Below are positions 12,182 to 23,609 of a stretch of 64,000 nt of DNA, piece after piece (within the stretch, counting starts at the first letter, position 1; every line of letters starts with the position of its first letter). The translations under genes were made by a program, and so were the position numbers. The notes below the pieces were generated by a model. It ran no database searches and was not told where the DNA came from. It saw only the letters and a program-made list of their open reading frames with translations. This DNA is from Rhipidocladum racemiflorum (lineage: Eukaryota; Streptophyta; Magnoliopsida; Poales; Poaceae): the NCBI GenBank assembly GCA_036346355.1, contig CM070580.1:27943374-28007373 (forward strand), read 5' to 3'.

Positions 12182-13208
12182 ATGTTAGAAGATCGCTTCA
12201 AATATTATAAAGGGTGCCAAACATGTCAAAAGTTTGGTAACATACAACAAGACTGGCCGGTTTTACATCCAATCATCAAGCCATGGCCATTTAGAGGATG
12301 GGGTATAGACATAATCGGCCGATATTTCCGTCATCCAAAGAAAGGACATAAGTTCATCCTCGCAGCCTACAGATTATTTCTCAAAGTGGGTTGAGGCTGT
12401 ACCACTCAAGAAGGTTACTAGCAGGAACTAATCGATTTCAGAATGAACACATCATCCATCGGTTTGGGATTCCACAACCGATCACTACTGATCAGGGTAC
12501 TGTGTTCATGTCCAACGAGTTCAAAAGGTTTGCGGAAAGTCTTGGGATAAAATTGCTCAACTCCTCCCCTTACTACGCTCAGGCCAACGGACAGCCGAAT
12601 CGTCGAACAAAACGCTGATAAAGCTTAATAAAAAGAAGAATTGAGGAAGAACCAAGGAAATGGCATTCGATACTATCGTAAGCTTTATGGGCTTATCGGC
12701 TATCTCAAAGACGGATCAACCAAGTTGTCACCTTTTCAGTTGGTATACGGACAAGAAGCCGCTTTTACCCGCTGGAAATCAACATCGGCTCAATAAGGCT
12801 ACACGAGCAAGATAAGGTATCACCGATGAATACAAACGAGCGATGCCGACAATCTAGATGATTTGGTGAACAAAGGCCGATCACATTAGATCGGCTTAAA
12901 AGGAACAAAGAGAGGGTTGCCAGGTCGCATAATAAAAAGTGATTTTTAAATCATTCAATCAAGCCGATTTAGTATGGAAAACTGTATTGCCGATTGGGTC
13001 TAAAGATAACCGATTCGGCAAATGGTCTCCAACGTGGGAAGGGCCCTATAAGATCAATCGGTCAATTGACGGAAATTGTGATATACCGGAGTCCTTAGAT
13101 GGATTCGCCCTACCTAAAGCGATCAATGGAAAATATCTAAAGGCGATACCCAAGCATATGGGTCGGGTCCCGACCACAGGAAGGAAAACGGTCAATTACA
13201 AGACATAA
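12182..13208 (+). pseudogene. Integrase remnant of gypsy-1
   Basis: Zinc-finger tail CQTCQKFGN; core pieces RGWGIDIIGR (first Asp), ITTDQGTVFMSNEFKRFAES (second Asp) and SSPYYAQANGQ near the catalytic Glu; a degraded linker; and a C-terminal GPY/F-type segment WEGPYKI in 12939-13208. Integrase joins the cDNA to the target, and this element's target duplication is CGAGG. Several frameshifts are present, for example near 12390 and 12610-12940. Confidence 0.88.
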
Positions 13209-13375
13209 AATCGGCCATAAAGCCGACCGAGTCAATTGAACATCCATCCAGATTAAACAGCTTTACAAAAATCGGTTACATAGCCGATCAAGCAAGTTTT
13301 CGTGAGCGCCATCCCAAGGTTAAGGCAATATTACAAAAAAGATTGACCACACACATGGTACCGATGAATCAAAGT

Positions 13376-14423
13376 TTAATGTAGTCCTGATCCGGGCAAA
13401 TGGGCTCCCAAAGCCGATAGTGCCGCTGCCGCTTTGCCAATGGTAGCTTGGACACTATCTACAAGTTGTTGGTTGGCCACTGCATCACCCGGAACTGGAA
13501 CTAGTTTGGCCGATTGAGTTTTAACTTGTGCAAAAACCTCGCCAATCTCCCGCCTCTCGAACGGCCAAATAAGATGTAGAGTCTGAAATGCCAATCTGGC
13601 AACCGCAAGTTCTTTGTGACCAATGCCAATTGTTCTTCAAGCTTAGCTTTGGTTGACTCAAGTTCTTGAGCTCGCTTAGCCGATTTGAGTACGGCGGACC
13701 TTGATCAAATACGCCTTCCGATGTTTGGCATCCGCTATGAGCTTGTCCAAGAGCCGTTGATCGGCTTGCCGGGCTTTCCTCTGCTCGATTCTTATTTTGG
13801 CTAACTCCACGCCCAGCCGACGATCGTCTGTGTGGCACTCTAGCAAAGGCATTCATGGCGGCAGGAGGGAGATCGGCTTGCATGGCCGCCATAGCATTCC
13901 TCAATGGTTGCGTATACAAGCAGAGCGCCTCGTTGCATCACCTCGCCCAAAAGACGATCAAGTCGCTCTTGCATACCAGGTCGGGCAAGAACGGCGCCGA
14001 TGTCGGGCGCAGGCTGCTATGATACGCCGAATGTCACCGGATAGTCGCCGGTAGCCATGACTTCCGGTCGCCCAGTCGTCTAAGGAAAAGCCAAGCAGAT
14101 CGGCTAGATCACCGATGGCACCTTGGGGTCGTGGATCGGGGATCTCGACGCACGCTATGAACGGCCGGTGGTAGAGAGAGCGATGGAGGGACAGCCGATG
14201 TAGCACCTTGGGGATCGGCTATAACCCCGCTTATCTCAGATCGATGGAGACCGCTAAAGAACAAAAGCAAGTCAAGATCACAAGACAGACAAAGGAAATG
14301 ACTACACAAACTCACGATGACTACAAAACTTACATCAAGAGCCGAGTGCTCGGAGAGCCATCGGATTGTCGCCTCACGGTCCGTGAACGCCGCGCATTTC
14401 TTCCTCCTCTCAAGTCGACTCAA
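13376..14423 (-). pseudogene. 3' part of the antisense ORF region of gypsy-1
   Basis: Minus-strand frames downstream of the plant mobile domain ORF (14423 to 13376) include low-complexity Ala/Arg-rich stretches, a segment with DLLGFSLDDWATG, and short frames rich in Ala, Leu, Glu and Gln that look like a broken coiled-coil tail. They probably belonged to the same antisense gene as 14822-15898, but the joins cannot be read directly. Confidence 0.45.
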
Positions 14424-14821
14424 GTTAAAACCTTAACTACGCCAATAACATAATAGTCGACGCAAAAGAAACTTATCAAGCGCTACCAAGCGAGTCAAGT
14501 CCGTTAAGGATGGAGCTTGAATATCCAAATTTCTGAAGTATACCCGGTGGTGCCAACAGATCGACCGGACGCCGTTGTTTCGCTACTACCGCGTAAACAT
14601 GGGGATCGGTTGATGGCTCACCAAAGACCGCGTGCCGACCGAAAGATCAAAGGCATTCTAAATAAAAGCCGATACCTAGTGAAAACGAAGGGATATAAAA
14701 CCACTGCACCTCTACAGCCATCAAGAGTCGCTATAACCCGAGCTTGAGTCGACCCTAAACTACCGCCGCTCATGAAAATCGGGAAGGAATAAATGAATTA
14801 TAGCCGACGAGTCCTCGCCCA

Positions 14822-15898
14822 TTAGTATGGCTTCGATATTCTAGTCCACCATCGCGAGAACGCAAATGACCGACGGGAATTAAGGACAAAATGTGGCGTT
14901 GAGAGGATTTGCAAACCATCGGCTACTTCAAGGATGACCTCAGCAGCAACACTGTTGGTCACTCGGGCTCGGGGCTCGACACAAGATAATAGGGGGAAAG
15001 ATGGAATGGTTTGCCCAAAGCCTAATTGACGAGCGTAAACCGAAGGGTGGTAAAATTCATAAGATGGCTGAAATGTTCTTCTGCGGGTGTTCAAGCCGAC
15101 ATTTAAGATACAAGGAGTGAGGATGATTCTGCATAAATCTAAGGTAGATTGGGGCATCAAGGAGCTATCGGAATCAAGGTGAAGGAATGTTGGGTATGGA
15201 CAATCGGCTACATCGGTATATTGGAAAAAGTCTTGTTGGCCGAAGGAAGCCCTATCTAAGGAAAGGAAGAAACTGAGGTATTTGTGCAAGCCGATCGAGT
15301 CCATTTTTAACTCTCCGGCCGAAGACATGATAAACCTCTCGCCATAGGATCGGCTAGCTCTATATTGTGGAACGACATGCTCTGGGTAATCCTCCCGAGG
15401 GAAAGTTGAGCTCCCAGAGGGTTCGGATAGAATAGATCGGCTAAACATGCAATGAAGCCATGTTTGAATGAACCAAAGAGGACCTCCTATATTACCAACG
15501 ACGTGTTTGGCAAAGCCGGAAAAAAGTCGGCTACGGATAACATACATCATTTGAAATACTGCCCCTAGGAACATCTTGCCAAGGGAAAGCCGATGACCCT
15601 CTACTAGACGCTCCGCTACTAGCTGAAAGGTTTGAGTGGGGCCAAGAGAAGCACCGCAGAAGAGGTATCGGTCTAACCAAAGGTTGAGAAAAGCGGTATG
15701 CTCTTCAGCCGATACCGGACCGGTGACTCTATTATTATTCTGGATATATTTGTACCAACCCTCGCCTTTCTTGCGGATTAGTTTGAAAGAAGGTTTTCCA
15801 CTAAAGGCCGATAGTCGATCCCCATCCGGCCTAAGACAAAGACAATGGGCTACATCGAAGCGAGTAGGGCCGATTGGGCCTGACGGAATAAAAAGCAT
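14822..15898 (-). CDS. Antisense plant mobile domain (PMD) ORF inside gypsy-1
   Basis: A 358-residue uninterrupted frame on the strand opposite gag-pol, between integrase and the 3' LTR. The residues follow the aminotransferase-like plant mobile domain (the PF10536 type, also in MAIL1/MAIN proteins): EEHTAFLNLWLDRYLFCG at about 65-82, VAERLVEGHRLSLGKMFLG at about 94-112, GGPLWFIQTWLH at about 138-149, SYGERF near 184-189, and YEFYHPSVYARQLGFG at about 280-295. Family knowledge: PMD proteins act in silencing and genome regulation, and some Tat-type elements carry such antisense ORFs. Inference: it may modulate the element's silencing or its sense RNA. The frame is much less damaged than gag-pol. 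The true start is probably upstream (see 15850-16110), so the first Met here is a frame start only. Confidence 0.82.
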   Translation of the reverse strand: MLFIPSGPIGPTRFDVAHCLCLRPDGDRLSAFSGKPSFKLIRKKGEGWYKYIQNNNRVTGPVSAEEHTAFLNLWLDRYLFCGASLGPTQTFQLVAERLVEGHRLSLGKMFLGAVFQMMYVIRSRLFSGFAKHVVGNIGGPLWFIQTWLHCMFSRSILSEPSGSSTFPREDYPEHVVPQYRASRSYGERFIMSSAGELKMDSIGLHKYLSFFLSLDRASFGQQDFFQYTDVADCPYPTFLHLDSDSSLMPQSTLDLCRIILTPCILNVGLNTRRRTFQPSYEFYHPSVYARQLGFGQTIPSFPLLSCVEPRARVTNSVAAEVILEVADGLQILSTPHFVLNSRRSFAFSRWWTRISKPY

Positions 15899-16110
15899 TG
15901 AAAGAATCCGACCAAAAATAACATGCCGCAGCCTACCAAGGGTTCATTGGCTTGTGGTCGGCTAGACTCAAAGATAGAGACTCGGCTATACCCATCCTCT
16001 CCCATTCTACCCTCTTTGAGCCGATACCCTAATGAACCAAGATCTCCATCCTTTCGTGCTAGTAGGCCATGCCCTAAAACTTTTTCCCCATTCGTAAATA
16101 TTGTATCCAA
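15850..16110 (-). pseudogene. Likely N-terminal piece of the antisense PMD ORF
   Basis: An 86-residue minus-strand frame beginning MDTIFTNGEKVLGHG, overlapping the 358-residue frame in another phase. If one frameshift lies between about 15850 and 15930, it supplies the natural N-terminus of the antisense protein. There is no domain of its own. The 380 bases between it and the 3' LTR could hold the antisense promoter, but I see no clear TATA box. Confidence 0.4.
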
Positions 16111-16480
16111 GCAATTGATAAAGGGAGTCTAGGATCTCGGTATTGATGATCGTGTTCCGCCGACATACTACCTATCGGTCCTAAGTAGAATTGATTGGAA
16201 CTTTGAGGAATCGGAATGAATACCGTGAGGGGTCCATGTCACCGATTTTCGAAAGGACAAAGAGAGGATGATCAAAGCCGATGGTGCCTGATCCGAGAGC
16301 TTGAAAGCGTGAAAATGACCGTGGGGACCCCATATTTATACCGCGATGAAAGAAGGCGAAGCGGGAGCAATGCTGCATTAAAAACGACCGAGATTATTAC
16401 TACGCCATTTAATGGGAAGTTACCAAGAATTTTCGACTACAAGCGATTGCAATTTTTGAAAAGTATCAAGTTCTTTCCAA

Positions 16481-16494
16481 AAATTGGGGGCATA
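16481..16494 (+). promoter_or_regulatory. Polypurine tract of gypsy-1
   Basis: AAATTGGGGGCATA lies directly before the 3' LTR start at 16495. This is the expected position of the plus-strand primer. It is somewhat imperfect (TT and CATA interrupt the purines). Confidence 0.6.
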
Positions 16495-17178
16495 TGTTTG
16501 CGCCAAAATTCGATGACATGGCAAAATGGGTTTGAATCGGATAAAAGCAATTGTATGTGTTTGCATCGGAATTCGATGTGTATTAAAATCAGCCCGAGAC
16601 GGAAAGGAAGCGTCGCATGGAAAGAAATCATCAAATGAATCGGAAAAGGAATCCGCTTTCTAAAAAGGGAAGGAAATCGATAATAGGCCGACACGGATAA
16701 ACGCACCGTATCCGTGTACAACTCGGATCGGCCAGGCATGTTATAAAAGGAGGTGGGTGCCAAAGCAAGAATCAATCAAATCCAACAACACACAACTACT
16801 TTTTACAAGCTTTTCTTTTACATTGTTTTAGCCTCATAGATCTCTCTGTAAGTCGACGGAATCAACATAGTTGCGCATCGCCGATTGTTGATTTTAGCCG
16901 ATTTCACCCAGGTTTGATTTGCTTCGCTTTTATGCGCATCGCCTTCCCGGCCGATTTTACCTTGTATCCTGATCAATCAGAATCGGTTGATCTAGTTATC
17001 TCCTAATCGGTTCTTGCCGACTAGTGAAAAGCCGATAGATCCTTGTTTATCGGCTTCGGTCAAATTACAAATTCTACCTTGTCGATTTCAGGTCAAATCG
17101 ACTGGCACGCTCTGCAAACCCGGTGTTTGTCTTGTGTGTTCGAGGCCTAAAACCCCCTTCACGTTTTTGGCGCGAACA
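16495..17178 (+). repeat. 3' LTR of the first gypsy element
   Basis: Starts TGTTTGCGCC and ends GCGCGAACA, followed by the target duplication CGAGG. Matches 5705-6387 throughout. Confidence 0.93.
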
Positions 17179-17183
17179 CGAGG

Positions 17184-18294
17184 GATGTGGAAGGCCAGCT
17201 GTGTTAGGTGGAAGGCAATTGGATCTAGACGTTGGGTGATGGCCGGCAATTAGGAAGAAGTGGAGGTGGCACCGGCTACAACATCAATGCGCTAACCAAA
17301 GATATTGCTGCGTGCAGATAGGGTTGGCTATCGAGTTTAATAAGCTGTTGTCAAGCTCTTTGTAAAATTAACATAGTTGATGTAAAATCATTTTATTTAT
17401 CATTTAAGTGGTTCTTATAAATTTGAGCTAACTAGTCACTATTGAGTTGAGCCTCATCAACTTTTTCGCTTGAAATGGATATATTTCAATTTTGAATCTA
17501 TTAACTATTGTAATCGAAGTAATTTTAGTTAAGTCCTAACGAGCCTTTTTTTCCCAATCCTACGTGCAGAGGGTGGCCTGATCTAGACGTTTGGTTGAGG
17601 CTTGGGAAGATGAGAAAGCGGTGGCAGTGCCGACCCGGATCTGGCGATTCTACTTTACCTAATTATCTAGCTCCGGCGACGCTCCGTTGATCTTCACCTT
17701 CCTAATTCGGCTCAGGTTACACTCTATTTGCCTCCCTCGCCTTCGAATCTGAGTGGCAAATCGTGCCCCGTGACGATGCCGACAAGGTGCAAAACAGGGG
17801 CGGAGGCAGGCCTCGGGCCACCGGTGGCTGGGCCCGAGGCCTGGCATGGTAAATTCATACAAATTGTGTTAAAAAAATTAATACAATTGTAGCTTGGTCC
17901 AAGAAAATGTGGCTCGACCCGAGACATAGACCTGGACTAGCTCCGTCCCTAGTGCGGAATGACAGCAGCGGTGGAGCGACGAAATGGTGATGAAAGGCCG
18001 ACCACATCGAGGAAGTTGACAGAGGAAGGGGAGTCAAGGGATTCGAGCTAAATAGGGTTGTGGAATGAATTCCGCCCAAATCGGAGCACCACCCCCTGGA
18101 TTTGTCCCCCACTTCAAGTGGAATCGAGTTATCCTAATTCCAATTCCCGGTGACATCCAAACAGCTAATAGTCACAAAACTCAATTGCGATTCTCAAATT
18201 CTTTGCTCAATTCATGATCCAAATAGGGTGTAAGATATTTTTATTAACTATGATACTTTCAACTTTTGATTTTCTAGTCGTAGAATAACAAAAT
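17184..18294. other. Unassigned flank with one MITE candidate
   Basis: Apart from the candidate at 17795-17951, nothing is recognised. The sequences around 17220 and 17570 share GATCTAGACGTT-type words and may be a decayed duplication. Confidence 0.35.
17795..17951. mobile_element. Candidate small MITE with GGGGCGGAG termini
   Basis: The left end CAGGGGCGGAGGCAGG and the complement of the right end (CTAGCTCCGTCCCTA) are inverted repeats. A second inner pair, CCTCGGGCC / GGGCCCGAGG, could fold. The flanks GTGCAAAA and GTGCGGAA are a 6-of-8 match, suggesting a hAT-style 8-bp duplication, but this is weak. Confidence 0.45.
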
Positions 18295-18295
18295 A

Positions 18296-18559
18296 CTCCC
18301 TCCATACAAATTTATATAGGACGTATTTTATTTTATCACATGGACTAAAAAGATATTCAAAATAACTAGACTACTTGTAATTATTATCTTAATCATTGTA
18401 TTCAATATATGCATGTAGAGAACATCAAATAAAGATAGATATTTATTAGGGGTGTAAAGAGAATATTACACTAATTTTGTATTGAAATATGAAATATACC
18501 TTATATTTATGATAAGACTATTAAAATAATATGTTTTATAAATTTGAATACAGAGAGCA
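18296..18559. mobile_element. Stowaway MITE
   Basis: The left end CTCCCTCCATACAAATTTAT follows TA (18294-18295). The right end carries the degenerate complement ATAAATTTGAATACAGAGAG. AT-rich, non-coding, about 264 bp. The right TA is degraded, so the last few bases are uncertain. Confidence 0.8.
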
Positions 18560-18704
18560 CTTGATGCGTCAGTAATACACAAAAGAGATGGTTTTACTTC
18601 ACCCGCTTGCACATTCTCAAGTTTCACCAAGGCCAACTGAAATAGGTTATTGACCTTTCCCATTGCGAATTGCCTTAGTCTGAATAATCTTTGCACTTTT
18701 AATC

Positions 18705-19064
18705 AAACTTGTTAACATCGTACTGGAGGTTATACCAGTTTGGTTCTTAAAATGGTACGCTCTGGTACCGATATATACCGACGTACCGTTTCAGATTTAG
18801 TATAATAGTATATATTTATAAGTATACACATGTTTAATTATATGTACACCAAAATTCACTTATAATTTTACTCGAAACACATAGTAATACTATCAAATAT
18901 AACATATAGTTCAATAGGTCATATTATCAATTCCACCGGTATGACTGGTATGATCGGTATAACCAATATCAAAGCCGATACGATACATAAGACTACTTCA
19001 TACCGATTTAGACGCCGATACCAACTATACCGGCTATTATGTATCGGTATTGACAACTACGCTT
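18705..19064. repeat. Dispersed AT-rich repeat, copy A
   Basis: About 360 bp, similar to 36471-36808 (shared words TTTATAAGTATA, CATGTTTAATTATAT and TATCAAATATAACATATAGT). GGTAC/GGTAT words are frequent. The ends GTTAACATCGTACTGG and the complement of ACCGATACATAATAGCC-like sequence are weak inverted repeats, suggesting a non-autonomous DNA element. Superfamily not assigned. Confidence 0.6.
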
Positions 19065-19081
19065 TTAACCGCTTCGATATC

Positions 19082-22000
19082 TGTAACATCCCAAAATTTT
19101 GCTTTTCTTAAATTCATGTGTGATTTGGCACTTTGGTGAATTTTTGAAATTTTTTGGAATTTATTTAAATTTATTCCCTTTTGAAATAATTAAAGAATTT
19201 AACTTTGCAAATAAAATTTTGTTGGAAATATTTTATTTGAGTCCAAAATGTTCCAAAATATTTTCCAGAATTTTTCTGAAATTTTTCTGAGTCTTTTGCT
19301 ATTTTTAATGAATTAAATGAATTTCTGAGAAATTAATTTGATTATTTAATCGCTGGAAAATGTGAGTTGGTTTGTACTGTTCATCCGACCGGACCCGAGT
19401 CCGAGTCAGACTCGAGTCCGACCCGAGCCAGCTGATTCGGTCGAACCCAGTCGCCTAACCCTAACCATCTCGACCATCCGATCAAGATCGAACGGCCGAG
19501 ATTGAGCCACGTCGCCCGAACCCGAGCCCGACCGAGCCAGCCAGCTCGCCCGAGCCAGACCCGCGCCCAAACCCCCGCAACGTTGGATATTGATCCAATG
19601 GCTGACGTTGAGCCACGTCACCCAATCCGAATCCAATTCGGATTCTGCCACCGCAACGGAGTAGGCCTCGGTTTTTGCATGTTTCACGGACGCCGAGGGC
19701 CCCATTTAATGCGCCGCCGCCGCTATCGTGTTGCCAACTTCCGTGCGCACCCGTAGCCCTAGCTCGCCGAGCTCAAGCCGCCGTGGTTGCGCCGCAATCG
19801 CTCGCCGTAGTTGGCCGTGCGTTCCGCCGCGGTTTTGCGTCGTTTCCGCCGCCGTCTGCCGTCCTGCGCCGCCGTTGAGCCCAGATCCGGAACCGTGAGG
19901 TCAAGCCGCGTCGGTGAGTACCACTCACTTCGCCGGAGAGGCCCCGCAACGCCGTCGGGCGTGTCGCCGTCCCCGACTCCGGTGACCTTGCTCCGCCGCG
20001 CGCCATCGCCGTCGATCGAACTCCCTCCACCGTCCGATCCAGATCCAAGGGCCTAGATCGCGCCACGTCACCCCGGTGAGTTTCCACGTTGAAATTCCCA
20101 GATCTATTTCCAACCGTTGGATCTAGATCCAACGGCTTAGATTGTGCCACGTAGCCTAAACCGCACCAAGCTAGGATAGATCTCAGCCGTTAGCCGCGTT
20201 GTAATTATTAGATTGGATCTTGACAGTCCGATCAAGATCGAACGGTCCAGATCAGCCGAGTAGTTTTCCCACTGCGTTAAGCCAGATCCAATATGGGCCG
20301 TTGATTTTCAAATCAACGGCCGAGATCTAGCCACGTGGCCGGGAGGCCGACCGTCGCGGTCAGCGCCTGCGCGTGGGTGCATGTCACTGACACGCGGGGC
20401 CCGCGTGTCAGTGGGGCCCACTATCAGTCGCGCCACGCCGGTGTGAGGCCAGGCCGCTGACAGGTCGGGCCCACCTGTCAGTGAGACGTGTGGGCCGTGC
20501 GCTAGGTCCACGGTGGACCGAGCTGCGCCGTGCGCCGAGTCCATGGACCCGAGGCGACGTGGCGGCTCCTGATTGGTCCACGTGTCACTGCTGACGCAAT
20601 AATTCAATTTCTGAAAAAGAAAATGATTTATTAATTCGAAATATTGATTTCAGAATTTGTTTCAAACTTCAAACGCTTATAACATTTGCATTTTAACTCC
20701 AATTTGAGTGATTCAAATTTCTAAATTGGTATAAAATTGAGATCTACCTAATGATGAATTTTATTTAATTTTTTGGACCAAAGTTTTTCTCTGTAATGTT
20801 ATTTAATTGATTATTTAAACTTTAAATGCTTGTAACTTTTGCATTTAAACTCCAAATTTGACGATTCCAGTTTTTAAAAATTCATAAAATTATGCTCTCT
20901 CTGTTTATGAACTTTATTTGGATGTTTGGACATTTTTCGTCTACTGTTTATTTATTATTTGCTATTTGCACGCTTTACGAGTAGACGTTGAAGTGCCCGA
21001 AGGCTTCGAGGGAGAAGTGTTGACCCAGGAGTCAGCTCAGGACCAAGAACAAGTACTTTTTGATGGCAAGTTGTGCTTTGACCATGTTGATCCCATTTTC
21101 AAATTAAATTGGTTTAAACTATTGCATGCTAGTTTAATTAGAAAATACTTTATTTAATTATGGGAAATTAGATAAATGCCAAATTGTTGTATGACACCTT
21201 GGTTAATTAAATATGTGCCATGACCCCCTTGTCACCCTAGTTGAGGATTAAATAGTTGGACATTAGACCTGCTACGTGCTCATGACATGATTTTGGATAA
21301 TCAAATGTTAATATTGACTTAATGATATATTGAACCTATTTTGGAAAGGTATCATGTGTTGTGATGATTGATGGCACGTGGTGTATGGTAATCAACTGGG
21401 GTTTGATAAATAGTTTTCGACCGGGGCATGTGGCAAGAATGATCGGGTGGGCCAGTTGTGGTACCGGGAGCGTTGTTTTGGTTCTTCGGGTAGTCTTGCC
21501 CTGGTCACCCTAAGGACTTAACCTTACAAGCCTTTGAACTGAGTCAAACGTGCAACCACATGTCTGTAATGGGACGGACCTAGTTGATTAAGTTGCTAAT
21601 AACGTACCTGTGAGACCTCAGGATGTCAACTACACCCTTTGTGTAGTTGTACGGGGGAGCGTCGGCTGCGCCAGGTACCCATCTAACGGTGGATTGGCCT
21701 AAACTTCGCCTTCGCTAAGGGAAGGGTTAGTGTGCAATCACCGGGGAGGACCACTTGTGCTGTTAGAAGTTTCCGAAAGACTTTGTTACGGACACTCGCC
21801 TTTGTGGTGTTTGGCTGTATCTTGTGGGTAAAGTGCATAACCTCTGCAGAGTGTAAAATCTATTCGAATAGCCGTGCCCGCAGTATTGGACATCGCTCGG
21901 GAATTACAGTTAAGGGTTAGACTTTCTTGAAAACAACTTAGACTTGAAAGGTTGGGTTTGATTTAATAATGATGTTGATGGAAATGTGGATTAGAATCGG

Positions 22001-22556
22001 GAAAGATGTTTATGTAACTCCTGAAAAAGTTATTGATGCCATACTTGTTTTTACTGCTTTCGAAACTACTTATGATACTTGTTAAATGCTCTTTACCGCA
22101 AATATACCTTGAGCCACTCCTTTGTATTAAGCCATGCATGTAGTATATTAGCTGCATTCTGTGCATGACTTGCTGAGTACCAAGTACTCACCCTTGCCGC
22201 AATACAACACCAGTTGAAGAAGAGTCTACACCAGCTTTGGAGGAGGAGCTCCCAGAGGAACCGTCTAACTAGGGAGCGAGCCCAGTCAGTTGCCTGTGGT
22301 ATACTGGATGGCGCCACGATGTTATCTTATTTTCCGCTGCAGTTATTTCTATTTTAATAAGTTTCGCCCTGCGAGGCGTATATTTGTAACTTGACCATAA
22401 GGTCGAGCAACCAGTTTAGTTAACTAATTAAAGTACCATATTATTCGTTGAGTATGACTGTGATATTTGCCAATGTTGAGACTGTGTGCACTAGCGCGTT
22501 CCTGGACTAGTGTTGAATACACAGAGGGTCCGGATTTGCAAATTCGGGTCCCGACA
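19082..22556 (+). mobile_element. Solo LTR of about 3.5 kb
   Basis: Starts TGTAACATCCCAAAATTTTG and ends AATTCGGGTCCCGACA, and is flanked by the perfect 5-bp duplication ATATC (19077-19081 and 22557-22561). No internal region, primer site or second LTR accompanies it, so it is best explained as a solo LTR left by recombination between two LTRs. TGTAACATCC ends and the great length recall long-LTR grass gypsy families. The centre (about 19380-20580) is GC-rich and gives many spurious open frames. Orientation is taken from the TG...CA and TGTAAC start and is provisional. Confidence 0.82.
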
Positions 22557-22889
22557 ATATCTCAACCAATTCTCGTTTCCTCAATAAGAGCACTAACATC
22601 TGAAGGACTTATCAGCATAGTTTCAGTAATTTCTCGCTGTTAATTAACTAGAGAGTCACAAGAAAGATGGGATTTTTTCTTTAATAAATATTTCTTAGCG
22701 AATCGAATGTGTTGGCGTGCAACAAGTGATTGAGAAGGATTGTTATGTTTTCCCTTGGTTTTTAAATTACCAATCAACAATACATCTTCAACTATATATC
22801 ACGTAACGTTTTCTTATGGAATCAAACACGTTGATGTGCAAAGAGATTGTTAAAGATCGTTGTCTTCTTGTTTAGTTTTTAAATTATTA

Positions 22890-23136
22890 CTCCCTCTGAT
22901 GATAAATAGTTATTATTTTAGATATTGACACGATCTACAAAATAAAGCTTTTATCACTAATTTTTATTATAATATCTTATAAAACCCAATAAAATTATAT
23001 ATTAGGAAGTAATTTTTGAGACAAATCTACACGTATGATTTTTATGTATCCAATTTAAATATTTAAAAAGACATTGGTAGTCATAGTTTCGAAATTTTGA
23101 TTTCACATATATCTAAAATGACAACTATTCTATGAG
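22890..23136. mobile_element. Stowaway MITE
   Basis: CTCCCTCTGATGATAAATAG follows TA at 22888-22889. The right side ends ...CAACTATTCTATGAG before TA. It is the same subfamily as 25257-25487, whose complementary end reads CTCCGTCCGATCATAAATAG. Confidence 0.7.
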
Positions 23137-23138
23137 TA

Positions 23139-23606
23139 ATAGCATCTAATGGCTGATTGACTATAATTCAGTCATAATTAGGGTCCAGTGGATTGATGAC
23201 AATATCTTTTTTAGATTTTCTAGCACATTGTTTTTTCTTATATATTTAAAAACTTTTTACTATTATATACATAAAAAATATCTAGATATGTCACATTGAA
23301 ATGATATTAGCAGATTTATCATAAAAATGTACTCTCATACAATTACATTTAATAATTTTTGATACTATATGGTTAAAAGGTGATAATCAATCGTGTGTAT
23401 TAAAAACTATGTCAATGTATTTGTCCACGGGAGGGAATCTAAAATTTAGTTATTGTAATTTATTTTCTCTGTACCCCTACTTAAATGATTAGAAGAGAAT
23501 AAGTGATTATGTTATATCATTTTATAGGCATATGTATGATCATTTCTCATTAAATATTTCTTAGATTTAGTTTTTTTTTTTGTCTGTACGTATAATGATC
23601 TGTGGA
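23139..23606. other. Unassigned AT-rich DNA
   Basis: No gene or clear repeat boundary seen. The stretch at 22562-22887 is likewise unassigned. Confidence 0.4.
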
Positions 23607-23609
23607 TAA

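Larger units (their letters stand above)
5705..17178 (+). mobile_element. Complete Ty3/gypsy retrotransposon, Tat-like lineage, with antisense ORF
   Basis: Bounded by LTRs of 683 and 684 bp and by a perfect 5-bp target duplication CGAGG (5700-5704 and 17179-17183). The order is LTR, primer-binding site, gag, protease, RT, RNase H, integrase, then about 3 kb with a minus-strand ORF, a purine-rich tract and the 3' LTR. RT before integrase defines Ty3/gypsy. The protease style (NLMPLSTF), the RNase H start YFDGSACQEGEG and an antisense extra ORF point to the Tat group, where extra ORFs in this position are known. Gag-pol is broken by many frameshifts, so the copy is non-autonomous as written. 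The LTR ends form an extended inverted repeat, TGTTTGCGCCAAAA against TTTTGGCGCGAACA. Confidence 0.93.

Noticed and set aside
14822..15898. Host gene rather than transposon cargo
   Set aside because: It lies wholly inside an element with matched LTRs and target duplication, where antisense ORFs of Tat elements are expected.
19406..20607. Several 60-125 residue ORFs on both strands
   Set aside because: They lie in the GC-rich core of the solo LTR and are compositional.
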